Assembly (NCBI GenBank): GCA_019828595.1
Contig: JAHQRK010000018.1
Coordinates: 868,001 to 932,000 of the forward strand
Origin: Aphanomyces cochlioides
Taxonomy: Eukaryota > Oomycota > Saprolegniomycetes > Saprolegniales > Verrucalvaceae
Direction of reading: 5' to 3'
Length of the DNA stretch: 64,000 bases
Each line of letters starts with the position of its first letter. The stretch's first letter is position 1. Made by a program: the position numbers and the translations under genes. Under the pieces are notes generated by a model. That model saw only the letters and a list, made by a program, of their open reading frames with translations, did no database searches and was not told where the DNA came from. Of the stretch, positions 22,654-31,909 are shown in pieces.

Positions 22654-23201
22654 ATGGTGGCCTCTAAGAAGACGGTATGATACGTGCATATATCTATCGT
22701 TGGAGAGTGCTGGATGGATCCATTTCCCCGTAATGGCCGCGGAACTTGCGTTCACTCGTGTGGAACCGCGGCAGGAGAAGCGGAGTCGCCTGCGACTCGA
22801 AGACTCACTTGTGTGAACACCCTCTCACGTTTGTCCTGAACAGAAAAAGACGATGGACAACATCAACTCCCGCTTGCAATTGGTCATGCGTTCCGGTAAG
22901 GTCGCCCTTGGTTACAAGGAAACCTTGAAGAACCTCCGCAACGGCAAGGGTACGTTGCAAATCGGGGGTGGCCATCGATCTTATGTGTCTGTGATTAGCC
23001 AAGTTGGTCATCTTGTCGTCCAACACCCCTCCTCTCCGCAAGTCTGAAGTCGAATACTACTCCATGTTGGCCAAGACCGGTGTCCACCACTTCGCTGGCA
23101 ACAACAACGATCTCGGTACCGCTTGCGGTAAATACTTCCGCGTCTCGTGCATGTGCGTGTTGGACGCCGGTGACTCCGATATCCTTCGTTCGTCCGAATA
23201 A
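22654..23201 (+). CDS. RPL30: Large-subunit ribosomal protein eL30
   Basis: Three exons (22654-22674, 22844-22949, 22999-23201) encode 109 residues. The first exon is only 21 bp (MVASKKT), followed by a 169-bp intron that is long for this genome, a common arrangement in ribosomal protein genes. The protein reads [21 protein letters not shown], then [39 protein letters not shown] and [13 protein letters not shown], matching eL30 along its full length. It is a component of the cytosolic 60S subunit at the subunit interface. Codon use is strongly biased to C-ending codons, as expected for a highly expressed gene. Confidence 0.95.
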
Positions 23202-23254
23202 ATATAGATTTGCTACTTAATCTATATGGAATCCTGAGGCCATGTTCTCTTGTG

Positions 23255-24238
23255 TTATGTGTTCTGAATTGGATGCACTTTGAAGAAGACGTGATCAAAC
23301 GTCTGCTTGCTGTCCTTGGCCATAATTTGAATCGTATGAGGTCCCGGAGCTAAGTTTGCGAGGACTCCTCTTTGGACTTTGTTGGACTGCAGCTCTAATG
23401 CAATGTTCCCATCAAGAACAACTGACATGTGAGGAGCAAACGCATTCGTAGCATCAATTTCAAGCAAAATCGGCGAGTCCCTTGGAAATGATGTTCCGTT
23501 GACTGGCGTGAGGATGCGAGGTAGACTGCAGGATTGCTGCCATGGGGTCTTCAGAGCCAACTTGACAATAGGAGTGCCTGGGGGTGTCCAGTGGAAGTGT
23601 CGATCGAATGTGATGATTTCTTCGGTTCTACCGCGGAGTGGCACAATCAAAGTTATCGTTGCTATGTGCTTGCCTGCCGTAAAGCCCGATATCTCTTCAG
23701 TAGAAAATTCAACCGGGTAGTCCCTTGGCAAAATAGCCAGATCAGTAATGAGCATGACATTGTCGACGTGAATTTTGTACTGCAGGATTTGACTTGTCTT
23801 GGTCGTGTTGGAAGGACAAAAGAGCTCAAACTTGATCGAGTTGCTCGATGTGACATACCCATCCTTCGAGTCCACAAAAGTTGCAGTGCAATTCGACGAC
23901 ACATTGGTGGCACGTACGGCAAATTCTTCTTCCCACGGAACTAGTGGCTTCGGAAAACAATACGTGTACACGCAAGCAGTGATGTACACAAGTAACATCA
24001 CAAACACGGCGTACACAAACGGAGGATTCGCCTGCTCGTTTGCAATCGATGCGTCGGATGCTGCCCGTGCCGGGGGGTTCTGAGCTATGGAAACGGGTGC
24101 GATCTTTTCAGGCATCTTGGGCTCATTCAAGCGGCTTATTTCTTCCTCAGACAAAACTTCCAGCGGCGGCAGGTCATGGTAGAGATGCGTCATCAAATTG
24201 AAAATGGAAGATCTTTCGATCTTTTCATTATCCGGCAT
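23255..24238 (-). CDS. Type II single-pass membrane protein with Ig-like ectodomain features
   Basis: This is an intronless 327-residue protein. The cytoplasmic N-terminal ~75 residues are acidic and contain EVLSEEEISRLNEP. One membrane segment follows (PPFVYAVFVMLLVYITACVY). The ~225-residue lumenal or extracellular part has N-glycosylation sequons (NVSSNCT, CPSNTT, PVNGTSF) and three to four cysteines. It also has two beta-rich stretches ending in motifs such as SGFTAGKHIATITLIV and LAPGPHTIQIMAKDS. These latter two look like the last strands of Ig/fibronectin-type folds (GxHxIxV pattern). I do not recognise a named family. The gene is divergent from the PHD-finger gene with an ~90-bp shared promoter. 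Confidence 0.65.
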   Translation of the reverse strand: MPDNEKIERSSIFNLMTHLYHDLPPLEVLSEEEISRLNEPKMPEKIAPVSIAQNPPARAASDASIANEQANPPFVYAVFVMLLVYITACVYTYCFPKPLVPWEEEFAVRATNVSSNCTATFVDSKDGYVTSSNSIKFELFCPSNTTKTSQILQYKIHVDNVMLITDLAILPRDYPVEFSTEEISGFTAGKHIATITLIVPLRGRTEEIITFDRHFHWTPPGTPIVKLALKTPWQQSCSLPRILTPVNGTSFPRDSPILLEIDATNAFAPHMSVVLDGNIALELQSNKVQRGVLANLAPGPHTIQIMAKDSKQTFDHVFFKVHPIQNT

Positions 24239-24255
24239 AATCCGGATAACCGTCC
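24225..24255. promoter_or_regulatory. TTATCCGG sites in a divergent promoter
   Basis: CATTATCCGGCATAATCCGGATAACCG overlaps the start codon of the minus-strand membrane protein and lies about 75 bp upstream of the plus-strand PHD gene. Two CCGGATAA-type half-sites stand in opposite orientation. They belong to the same motif class as the palindromes at 393-473 and 25.9 kb. Confidence 0.45.
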
Positions 24256-24326
24256 ACCACCAAAAATCACCAAGTTAAGTGCCAGGGTGGTCATGTGCTG
24301 GCGATCGAATCTCACATGATGCGTAG

Positions 24327-25754
24327 ATGGATTGGGACGACCGGCGCCACTTGGCGAAGGACATTGCTGCACTCTCCTCAGCTGATCTACAAGGCGTGCT
24401 GCTGCGCTGCCACGTCGCAAGCCCGAGAACGGTCGCTTTTCAACAAGACAGACCTTGCAAAACGAAAGATTGGAACATTGTCAAGACGAGCGACTGGGAT
24501 GGCACAGGCTATGTGGATTTGGATCAACTTGACCAGTCACTATTGAAAGAACTGCGAGAATATGTCAACGCTTGCTTTGTACCAAACCCTGTCCAGAAGG
24601 ATCAATGCGAAATTTGCTGTGGCTTGTGGTCGACAGGTCGCGTTCTCGCCTGTGGCAATTCGATGTGTGCGACGCGAATCCACGAAGAATGCTTTGGCAT
24701 GGTTCTTCGGCAAGACCCGAATGGTCCGTGGTTTTGCCCATCGTGCACGTATGGATCCCCGTTGCAGTGCTGTCTTTGCCTTCGTGACGATGGTGCGATC
24801 AAACCTACATCGGATGGTAGATGGGCCCACGTCATTTGCGCATTGGGCATTCCAGAACTTACTTTCCGCGACGTCCCTACGATGGAACCTATCGATGGTA
24901 TGGCTGATATCGATCACGCGCGCCTTCGATCAGTGTGCAATCTCTGCAAACGAAAAGGCGGTGCTGTTGTCACTTGCGAGGACGAAAATTGCGGCACTGC
25001 GTTTCATATCTCGTGTGCTGCTGTCGCCGGCCTGTGGATTGGTGCTGCCGCTGATCCAAATGCTGTTCCTCCCAGACCTGCAAATCCCTTTGCTCTCTAC
25101 TGTGAAAAGCATTTACCAGCCGATCGCGTCATCGGTGCCAAGCGATTTATTTCAGAGGAAGATCTTGTCATGGAATCCATGAAATTGTCAGCGCCAGAAG
25201 ACGCAGATCCACGTAGCGCGGACTACACCTTCGTCTTGGACTCGGCTCCATATTTGTTGGAACGCCATGCGTGGAAAAAGCGCATCATGACGTCGTCAGA
25301 AGGAGCTTCTACCTTTGAAGTAACGCCACGGCTCTATAGCCATAGCCGATTTCCAGTGAAGACCCTCGTTCCTGATATGGTGCACAAAGTGGCGTCCTCG
25401 CATGGAGAAATTCCGCCACCTGCCGTCACAATTGCGTTTCCTCCCACAATGCCCAAAGGTAGTCCAGCATTCCCAGAGGGAGCAGCTCTCGTCGGCGCCA
25501 TTGTCGAAGTCTACTGGAAGGGGTTTGAGAATTGGTATCGAGCCAAAGTCACCGACTGGGATCCCACTCGACGGATGAACCAAGTGAACTACTTGGGTGA
25601 GTCGCGCATGGAATGGATTGCGCTGCGAGGCCAAACTTGCCACGTACTCTTGATGCCGACGGATCCTCCCACCAAGATTAAGCTCGTGCAATGTACTTAC
25701 AAGAACGAGAGCCAGTGGCGACCCAAGCCCAAGGAGTTTACTTCAAGGGATTAA
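24327..25754 (+). CDS. PHD-extended PHD-Tudor chromatin reader
   Basis: This is a 475-residue, apparently intronless gene. Residues ~94-141 form a PHD finger (CEICCGLWSTGRVLACG to WFCPSC). Residues ~148-255 form an extended PHD (C2HC knuckle plus PHD: CCLCLRDDGAIKPTSDGRW, AHVICALGIPE, then CNLCKRKGGAVVTCED and AFHISCA). Together these are the PZP-type module of BRPF, JADE and trithorax proteins that binds histone H3. Residues ~390-450 form a Tudor-like barrel (VGAIVEVYWKGFENWYRAKV). No acetyltransferase, bromo or SET domain is encoded, so it is likely a histone-reading subunit of a chromatin complex in the nucleus. Confidence 0.82.
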   Translation: MDWDDRRHLAKDIAALSSADLQGVLLRCHVASPRTVAFQQDRPCKTKDWNIVKTSDWDGTGYVDLDQLDQSLLKELREYVNACFVPNPVQKDQCEICCGLWSTGRVLACGNSMCATRIHEECFGMVLRQDPNGPWFCPSCTYGSPLQCCLCLRDDGAIKPTSDGRWAHVICALGIPELTFRDVPTMEPIDGMADIDHARLRSVCNLCKRKGGAVVTCEDENCGTAFHISCAAVAGLWIGAAADPNAVPPRPANPFALYCEKHLPADRVIGAKRFISEEDLVMESMKLSAPEDADPRSADYTFVLDSAPYLLERHAWKKRIMTSSEGASTFEVTPRLYSHSRFPVKTLVPDMVHKVASSHGEIPPPAVTIAFPPTMPKGSPAFPEGAALVGAIVEVYWKGFENWYRAKVTDWDPTRRMNQVNYLGESRMEWIALRGQTCHVLLMPTDPPTKIKLVQCTYKNESQWRPKPKEFTSRD

Positions 25755-25904
25755 TCAAACTTTGTTTATGTCATTGAGTCTCTATTCTTGGCTGACTGGA
25801 ACACGGTGAATTGGGCGGCCAAGTCATGATGGCTATGGGTGTATGCTTCCAAGTCAAAAGGTGTCGTTGTCTGTCGTGCTGCCACGCCATGGATAAATCT
25901 CTTG

Positions 25905-25945
25905 ATCCGGATAACGTACATCCGGATACGAAATATCCGGATATG
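25905..25945. promoter_or_regulatory. Three TCCGGATA sites before the uS2 gene
   Basis: GATCCGGATAACG, CATCCGGATACG and the palindrome ATATCCGGATAT lie within 41 bp, about 100 bp upstream of the ribosomal protein start at 26046. The spacing is near 14-16 bp. Same motif class as the sites at 393-473, 10.2-10.6 kb and 24.2 kb. Confidence 0.5.
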
Positions 25946-26045
25946 ACTGCAATTGGCCATTGCATTTGGTTGGTTGGCGAGTTTGGAGGGGACATGGGCG
26001 GAAGGATCACTAATCCTTTTCATCGCTTTAGTACAAGAACCCAAG

Positions 26046-26885
26046 ATGGCGTTGACCCAACGTGAAGAAGACATCCAAAAGATGCTCGCCGCCATGGTGC
26101 ACATCGGTACGCGCAATGCCGATAGCCAAATGGGTGACTACATCTGGCGCCGCCGCAACGACGGTATCCACATCATCAACGTTGGCCAAACGTGGGAAAA
26201 GTTGATGTTGGCTGCCAAGGTCATTGTCGCTGTCGAAAACCCTGCTGATGTGATCGCCATCTCGGCCCGCCCTTACGGCCAACGCGCTGTGTTGAAGTTC
26301 GCCCAATACACTGGGTGCCAAGCCATTGCCGGCCGCTTCACCCCTGGTACGTTCACCAACCAAATCACCAAGCAATTCCGTGAACCCCGCTTGTTGATCA
26401 TCACCGACCCTCGCACTGACTCTCAACCCGTCCGTGAATCGGCCTTCGTGAACGTGCCTGTGATCGCCTTCTGCGACTCGGACTCTCCTCTGCGTTACGT
26501 CGATGTGGCCATCCCTGCCAACAACAAGGGCAAGCTCTCGATCGGTTTGTTGTACTGGTTGTTGGCCCGCGAAGTGCTCCGCCTCCGCGGCACCATCTCG
26601 CGTGCCCTCCCTTGGGATGTCGCTGTCGATCTCTTCTTCTACCGCGACCCTGAAGAGTTGGCCAAGGCTGAAGAAGCCCAATCCGGCGCTGTCGACGAAG
26701 TCGCCCGTGCTGGTTGGTCGAACGAAGCCGCCGCTGCTGAAACTGCTGCGGAACCTGCTACCTTGTACGCTGAACCTGCTTCGGCTGAATGGGGTGCTGC
26801 CGGTGGCGAATGGGGTGCTGAAGCTGCTGCTGGTGGCTGGGACGCCTCGGCCGCTGCCCCTGCCGCTGGCTCCAGCTGGGACTAA
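26046..26885 (+). CDS. RPSA: Small-subunit ribosomal protein uS2 (SA, laminin-receptor family)
   Basis: This is a 279-residue protein from ATG 26046 ([21 protein letters not shown]). The whole uS2 fold is recognisable: [57 protein letters not shown], the eukaryotic SA signature [20 protein letters not shown], and [20 protein letters not shown]. It sits in the 40S head-body junction and is required for late 40S maturation. The C-terminal tail has EWGA(A)-type Trp/Gly repeats as in other eukaryotic SA proteins. The gene has no introns and very strong codon bias. Long opposite-strand frames here are shadows of that bias. Confidence 0.95.
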   Translation: MALTQREEDIQKMLAAMVHIGTRNADSQMGDYIWRRRNDGIHIINVGQTWEKLMLAAKVIVAVENPADVIAISARPYGQRAVLKFAQYTGCQAIAGRFTPGTFTNQITKQFREPRLLIITDPRTDSQPVRESAFVNVPVIAFCDSDSPLRYVDVAIPANNKGKLSIGLLYWLLAREVLRLRGTISRALPWDVAVDLFFYRDPEELAKAEEAQSGAVDEVARAGWSNEAAAAETAAEPATLYAEPASAEWGAAGGEWGAEAAAGGWDASAAAPAAGSSWD

Positions 26886-27058
26886 GCTCTGAAAGGATTT
26901 GACCCGGAACTGCGCTTCTTACATGGACAAAACGACGGTGTTAAGCGATGGCACCTGGTTAATGTAATTACATAAGCGTGTGTGTCCTCAACTCTTCTCT
27001 TCTTCCTCCGGAGTTCATTCTTTGACAGGAGATTGCCATGCCTTCTAATCGTCTGCAG

Positions 27059-27621
27059 CTAGGCGTTAGCTAGCTTTTGGTAGAGACCGCCGCATGAATC
27101 TTCGAGGAGATCCAGGACGGAATCAAAGCCGCCTTCGTACCATGGATCAGGCACTCGTCGAGCAGATGTATTCTCGATGCAGTAGTCGGTCATCTTGGAA
27201 ACCTATCGACCATGTAAGCCCGATTCCATGTCGACGGATGTACCTTGCTCGACGCCAGCTCAACATAGTCGGCGCCCCAGAAGCTTGCAGCTTCCTTGAC
27301 GGCAGCCACGTTGTTGTCGTCCATGCAAATGATGTAGTCAAAACGGTGAAGGTCATCGCGCTGCAATGGACGCGATCGGCTCGTGAGATGGTAGCCGCGC
27401 TTCTTGGCTTCTTTCTTCATGCGGCTGTCCGCACCTTCACCTTCGTGGTAGGAATGCCCACCAGGCTTGTACCAGCCCGAGCTACCGCCTCCAGTACCGC
27501 ACGAGTCGATTGTAAACGCTTGGTCGTTGTGATTCTTCGCCACGATGGCTTTGAAGACGCCTTCAGCCGCAGGACTGCGGCAAATGTTGCCCAAGCAGAC
27601 AAAGAGCACGCCACACGTCAT
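27059..27621 (-). CDS. Low-molecular-weight protein tyrosine phosphatase
   Basis: Two exons (27244-27621 and 27059-27202; intron 27203-27243) give 173 residues. The N-terminal catalytic loop [19 protein letters not shown] contains the C-x5-R signature. The general-acid motif DPWY is present in exon 2 ([19 protein letters not shown]). The invariant DxxGTG-type [12 protein letters not shown] stretch and ICMDDNN are also intact. The enzyme dephosphorylates phosphotyrosine in small substrates or receptor tails in the cytosol. All catalytic residues are present, so activity is expected. Confidence 0.92.
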
Positions 27622-27831
27622 GTTGAGTTATGAACACTGTCTATTGACCACCGTCCAATCATTGACGACATTGACAAAATCGCCACTGGATCGACCAAGG
27701 AAGTCTCGCGGAGTCCATCATCTTGTCCAAGAGTAAGCTCGGCTGGAGCAGGACAGAGGACTCGGAACCATGTGGACTATAATGAGCTCGTTGACAAGAT
27801 GAATATGGCGAGCGACAAGGAGCCCACAGCT

Positions 27832-28496
27832 CTAGAGGTCGACTTTGGAGCTTGTTCTCCTCATCACGAAAGTATCGATTGCAAAGATAGACAACAGCAT
27901 GCAAGCCACGGAGTTCCCATCAATCCCAGGAGTGTTTACTTGTAGAGTTCGTGTGCACGAGGAAGCAGTGTACTCGTTGCATGTGATTATTAAAAGATAC
28001 CTTTGACACACGCAGCAGTTCGGCGTTGTAGGTTTTGACGCTCGAGCTGCAAGCTTGCAATGCGTTCTTTGAGTTCCTACAATTGAGTCCTCCTGAATAT
28101 CTGTCTTGTTTGGAATGACCGTATATACCTGGATATGGTCTTGCCCAATATCTTTTCCAGGAGCAATCGTCAACTCGAGCATGTTGGCATCGCCCATCTA
28201 CAGTCGAAACATCGTATGAAGTCTCACGAGTCAACACATACCTTCGTGCACAGTCGATTGATCATTTCAACAAGCTTGTCCTTGTCCGCTACACTCTCAA
28301 GTGAGTTCAAACGTTTCTCGAGTCCGTCGTACCATAAACATCGCTCGCTTCGCACTTTTCAGACTCACTACACACCAATACACACTGGAGTGAGAGTCGT
28401 AGACTGAGATCCGTCGTACATTTTGTCAAAGATGACGTGGACCATCTTCTGGAGCTTGTGGATGTCTTCCTGCATGTGCGTGATTTGGTCGGCCAT
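27832..28496 (-). CDS. Small coiled-coil protein, five exons, 3' end uncertain
   Basis: Starting at ATG 28496 (MADQITHMQEDIHKLQKMVHV), short introns join frames into LWYDGLEKRLNSLESVADKD, then MGDANMLELTIAPGKDIG, then ELKERIASLQLERQNLQRR. Heptad-like Leu/Ile spacing points to a coiled coil. The last exon is less certain: one option continues to the TAG at 27832 with a hydrophobic tail (SVACMLLSIFAIDTFV), which would make a tail anchor. I do not recognise the family. The gene may be oomycete-specific. Confidence 0.5.
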
Positions 28497-28562
28497 GTTC
28501 GTTCCCGGCACAAAAATTCAAAATGTCGGGTAGTAGACATGACGGACAGACCGTCGGATTTT

Positions 28563-28609
28563 TGAGGGGTTGAGGGGTTACCTGGAAACCTCTATAAAAT
28601 AATATCGAA
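28563..28609 (+). promoter_or_regulatory. GGGGTT element and TATA box before the small gene
   Basis: GAGGGGTTGAGGGGTTACC at about 28565-28583 is followed by CTCTATAAAATAATA at 28591-28605 and an ATG at 28610. The GGGGTT element matches those before the Myb gene (2.0 kb) and RRP7 (20.7 kb). Confidence 0.45.
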
Positions 28610-28771
28610 ATGTTGGCCACTGTGGAAGACAAGAAGGTTGCTTTCCCCAGTGAGCATCGACTTGGCAAGCCTCGCTTGTCAATTCAATGCACATCAGCAC
28701 CATATGAGTACCTGAAACCGTGTTGCTCGTTTGGCGCCGAGGACTCGAAAAAGCTGTGTGCTTGTCAGTAG
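28610..28771 (+). CDS. Possible 53-residue cysteine-containing protein
   Basis: The reading frame MLATVEDKKVAFPSEHRLGK continues to KKLCACQ-stop and has four cysteines in its second half (SIQC, CC, CAC). It has a TATA-like box 15-20 bp upstream and a GGGGTT promoter element shared with two other genes here. It has no homologue I recognise and is too short to judge from composition alone. It could also be the first exon of a longer transcript. No gene is supported from 28772 to 29145, apart from a TATAAAAA at 29112 serving the next gene. Confidence 0.4.
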   Translation: MLATVEDKKVAFPSEHRLGKPRLSIQCTSAPYEYLKPCCSFGAEDSKKLCACQ

Positions 28772-29145
28772 AATAGTTGTTGTCTTGAGGCTTTTTGTGA
28801 GAGCTATGTGTGGTGCAACAACATTGCGGTTGATAGATGATGTCCAAAGGTACCGATGCCACGACCTCCAACTGCATACAAGATTGTCCGAAGGCTTCGT
28901 ACTGTGTCAGTGGCAGAATCGGGGGAGAATTTTCAATTGCTGCTTAGTGAAACCTTGAGCAGCTTCCTCTCACGGACAAGACAGTCTATGACCACGTCGA
29001 CCCATTAAGCCACTGAGCTGTAGATAGGAGCACGTAGTCAGGTGTTCGAGCATTTGATCTGTTCCTTCAGCAAAAAAGTTGTTAAGATCTTGAAGGGATG
29101 TTTGAAGTTTGTATAAAAATAGACAGGTTTCTGTTTGATTGGACG

Positions 29146-30525
29146 ATGAACATATACAACGCCGCGGCGGCCGTCGTGGACCGCGTCCGATCCAAGCACG
29201 GAGGCATTCGTTCCGCTTTGTATGCGCTTCCAATCAACCACGCATTGCGCCCGACAGTCCAGGCGTTGGCACAGGAAAGCTTGAAACATGCCGATGCACT
29301 TGTAGCTGCCGCGACTTCCTGCAATTTGCTTGAAGCCATGACCAATCTGGACGCCGAGGAGCGCGTGGATGCCAAGCGATTCAACACATTGCCCTCGTTC
29401 TCACCAGAAAACCTTTCGATCGTGCTCTCGTATGAGCTAGTCGTTGGACCGCGCCGCAAGCTCAAGGGAGCACACGCAGGAGCAATTAAACTGGTCCGCG
29501 AAGCTGAAACCCAGCTCAAGGAGTACCTCGAGAAGCACCACAGCGCCATCCTCAAGCCCAAGAGCGAGAAGAAAGACCCCTCAGAGCATGGCTTTCCTCG
29601 CTACGTTCGTGTCAATACGCTCAAGATTACACCTGATGCGGCCAAGGGAATCTTTGAAAAGGAAAAGCTTCAGGTCCACATACACGACGCAGTCCCCGAG
29701 CTGCTGGTCTTACCTCCCGGTACAAACCTCCACGGCCACCGCCTCGTCAAGAAAGGCCAAGTGTTCATCCAAGACCTTGCCAGTTGTCTGCCTGTGGCGT
29801 GTCTCGCACCACAAGCTCTGGAGCATCATGTCGCGATTGATGCTTGTGCGGCTCCAGGCAACAAAACCACTCAGCTCGCAGCCAAGCTCTCTTTGGGAAA
29901 GAAATCCATGGTGAAAGTCGTCGCGTTTGAAAGAGCGTCTGCTCGTGCCAAGTCTCTTCGCCAAACGATCGAGAAGGCCGGCGCTCAAGAGTTGGTTTCG
30001 GTCGTCGAGGCAGATTTCCTAACGATTGACCCCGCAGACGCTCGGTGGGCAGACGCAACCCTCGCTCTTTGCGACCCGTCGTGCTCTGGCTCTGGCAATG
30101 TCAAGGTGGGCGAAGAGCCTCCATCGCACTCACAGGAAGAGCTGCAAAGCTTTGCCGACCATCAGGTTGCTATCGTCCGACAAGCGATGGCCCTCCCCAA
30201 GATGCGCACTGTGGTCTACTCGACATGCTCAGTGCACCAGATTGAAAATGAAGACGTCGTCGACCGCATTCTCGCAGCTTGCAAAGGTTCATGGCGGCTC
30301 GTGAAAGCGCTGCCCGACTGGCCACGACGAGGTACTGGACCGAGTCGCATGGCTCCACGATGTGTCCGAGCAACGCATGACCAATTCACGCATGGTTTCT
30401 TCGTCTCGATGTTTGAAAAGACGACGACTCCTGAAGCAATCGCAGAGCAACCAAGCAGCTCGGACAAACGAAAGCCTCCAAGTGAGCCAAACAAGAAGAC
30501 AGCCAAGAAGCGAAAGAAGCATTGA
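29146..30525 (+). CDS. NSUN5: rRNA cytosine-C5 methyltransferase, NSUN5/Rcm1 type
   Basis: This is a 459-residue, intronless gene. Start ATG 29146 gives MNIYNAAAAVVDRVRSKHGG, which aligns with the start of known NSUN5 proteins, so the in-frame ATG at 29098 was rejected. The catalytic domain shows FPRYVRVNTLKI, the AdoMet loop AIDACAAPGNKTTQLA, the motif IV cysteine in DPSCSGSG and the motif VI cysteine in VYSTCSVHQIENE. A Lys-rich nucleolar tail ends the protein. NSUN5/Rcm1 methylates a conserved cytosine in 25S/28S rRNA near the peptidyl-transferase region. A TATAAAAA box lies 27-34 bp upstream of the start. Confidence 0.92.
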   Translation: MNIYNAAAAVVDRVRSKHGGIRSALYALPINHALRPTVQALAQESLKHADALVAAATSCNLLEAMTNLDAEERVDAKRFNTLPSFSPENLSIVLSYELVVGPRRKLKGAHAGAIKLVREAETQLKEYLEKHHSAILKPKSEKKDPSEHGFPRYVRVNTLKITPDAAKGIFEKEKLQVHIHDAVPELLVLPPGTNLHGHRLVKKGQVFIQDLASCLPVACLAPQALEHHVAIDACAAPGNKTTQLAAKLSLGKKSMVKVVAFERASARAKSLRQTIEKAGAQELVSVVEADFLTIDPADARWADATLALCDPSCSGSGNVKVGEEPPSHSQEELQSFADHQVAIVRQAMALPKMRTVVYSTCSVHQIENEDVVDRILAACKGSWRLVKALPDWPRRGTGPSRMAPRCVRATHDQFTHGFFVSMFEKTTTPEAIAEQPSSSDKRKPPSEPNKKTAKKRKKH

Positions 30526-30562
30526 TCGCATTCAATAAAGTCTATGTCCATCCATGGCGACT

Positions 30563-31306
30563 TCAAATGTAAAGCATTTGCTGCTTTGCAGAGTACGTGC
30601 CATAATTGCGTTGGTTCTTCTGGAGCTCATCTTCCAAGTCTGCGGCAAATAGCGCGGCCCCGACAGCATTTGTGAAGATAAAGAGAAAGCCAGCAAACGG
30701 CACAAGCTCGAGGTACATGGATTGTATTCCCAGCGACGAGTACTTGTCTCGATGCGATTCAAAGATGGCTTTCTGCTCCGTGTAGCTGTAGCCTTTCATG
30801 TCAAAGTAGTATTGATGAGCTTCCCATCCGACGATGCTGCCGTTCATCCAAATGTACGCGATTGTGCCAACGACGGGGATAAAGTGGAGAGGAAGCGATA
30901 CGATCATGACGACGATGCGAGACAAGACGCTCACGCGACAACAAGCGCCGCATGAATGTCCACAATTCGCACGGGCAGGTGCATCGTCTAAAACCGCACG
31001 ATGGCCACGCATTTCCAAGACTCGATCAAAGATCTTTGGCACAAAACATGGCGTGCATACCAATGCGTAGATGAGAGTCGTGAGAAAGATCTCCACGACG
31101 ACCAAGATGAGCGCCAAGATCCACGCCCAGAATGGGGAAAGGCCGAGGTGTTCAAGGAGCAAAGATTGTGGGTACAAGCCAACGACGAAAATGCCAATTG
31201 TGCTGCATAGCCCGACAATGAGCGTCGTCACGAGAGGTCCAAGCGTCAGCACCCAGAGGCTTGGATTTGCGACAAAGTATGCAATGCCCTGCGCCGCATA
31301 TGGCAT
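30563..31306 (-). CDS. EI24/CysZ-like multi-pass membrane protein
   Basis: This is a 247-residue intronless protein with about four membrane segments: LWVLTLGPLVTTLIVGLCS, FWAWILALILVVVEIFLTTL, VSVLSRIVVMIVSLPLHFIPV and LVPFAGFLFIFTNAVGAALF. The start PYAAQGIAYFVANPSLW and the pattern FIPVVGTIAYIWMNGSIVGW are typical of the EI24/CysZ (PF07264-type) family of etoposide-induced 2.4-like or sulfate-permease-like proteins. The exact transport role in oomycetes is unknown. The gene is convergent with NSUN5, with only 37 bp between the two stops. Confidence 0.75.
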   Translation of the reverse strand: MPYAAQGIAYFVANPSLWVLTLGPLVTTLIVGLCSTIGIFVVGLYPQSLLLEHLGLSPFWAWILALILVVVEIFLTTLIYALVCTPCFVPKIFDRVLEMRGHRAVLDDAPARANCGHSCGACCRVSVLSRIVVMIVSLPLHFIPVVGTIAYIWMNGSIVGWEAHQYYFDMKGYSYTEQKAIFESHRDKYSSLGIQSMYLELVPFAGFLFIFTNAVGAALFAADLEDELQKNQRNYGTYSAKQQMLYI

Positions 31307-31909
31307 GACGCTCGACGATTGTTGTAAGGTGACAAAAATATTGTTATCAAAATATTGTGGATTCGCTAGAAATTTCCCAATTAGGATTGATTTTTTGTAT
31401 CAATCTCCAATCGCGCCAATATTGTCTGATTGATTCAAAATTTCCGAACTTGGCTGAAATCGATCAAACTTTGAATCAATCACCAAATCGAACCAGCCAA
31501 TCAGCGTCCAGAGTTTGTTTAAAACACACACAAAACACACCAACACACACACATTAAGACTAAAGAAATCGTGCCAACTGGTGTGGCACGACGAAATCGT
31601 GAATTCAATTGGTTGAAATTATTTCGAATAGTCTTTGCCTCACGGCATTGTCCAAATTCGCTCCGCTTCAATTGAAGCGGGGATGGCGTTCGACTTTGCT
31701 GGCATGATGCACGTTAGACCTGTCATGTGCAAGACATCTCATGAAGCAAGTGAGCTGTGTCACGTACGTGCGACTGGACGAGAAGCCTCTGGTATTTGTC
31801 TGCAAGCACACCAAAATCGTTGCCATGTGTCATATTTGCAAAATTCATGTCGACTTTATTAACGTTCATTATTGTAGTCTCCACAAGGGATGAACTGTAT
31901 TCATGAGAT
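31307..31909. other. Start of transposon island; no gene
   Basis: This AT-rich sequence has no supported coding region. It contains a dispersed repeat (31351-31431) that recurs inverted at 34494-34567 and an ACACAC-rich stretch near 31530-31555. The boundary to the gene-rich region is sharp, just upstream of the EI24-like gene. Confidence 0.5.
31351..31431. repeat. Inverted partner of the repeat at 34494-34567
   Basis: ATATTGTGGATTCGCTAGAA and the following 60 bp, ending CAATCGCGCCAATA, match the reverse complement of 34494-34567 with few mismatches. The two arms lie on either side of the Crypton gene at 31910-33989. The right arm sits inside a hairpin MITE, so these are probably two copies of a dispersed repeat and not the ends of the Crypton. 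Confidence 0.6.

Noticed and set aside
26028..26681. A 217-codon minus-strand frame
   Set aside because: It is antisense to the highly biased ribosomal protein uS2 gene and contains no recognisable domain.
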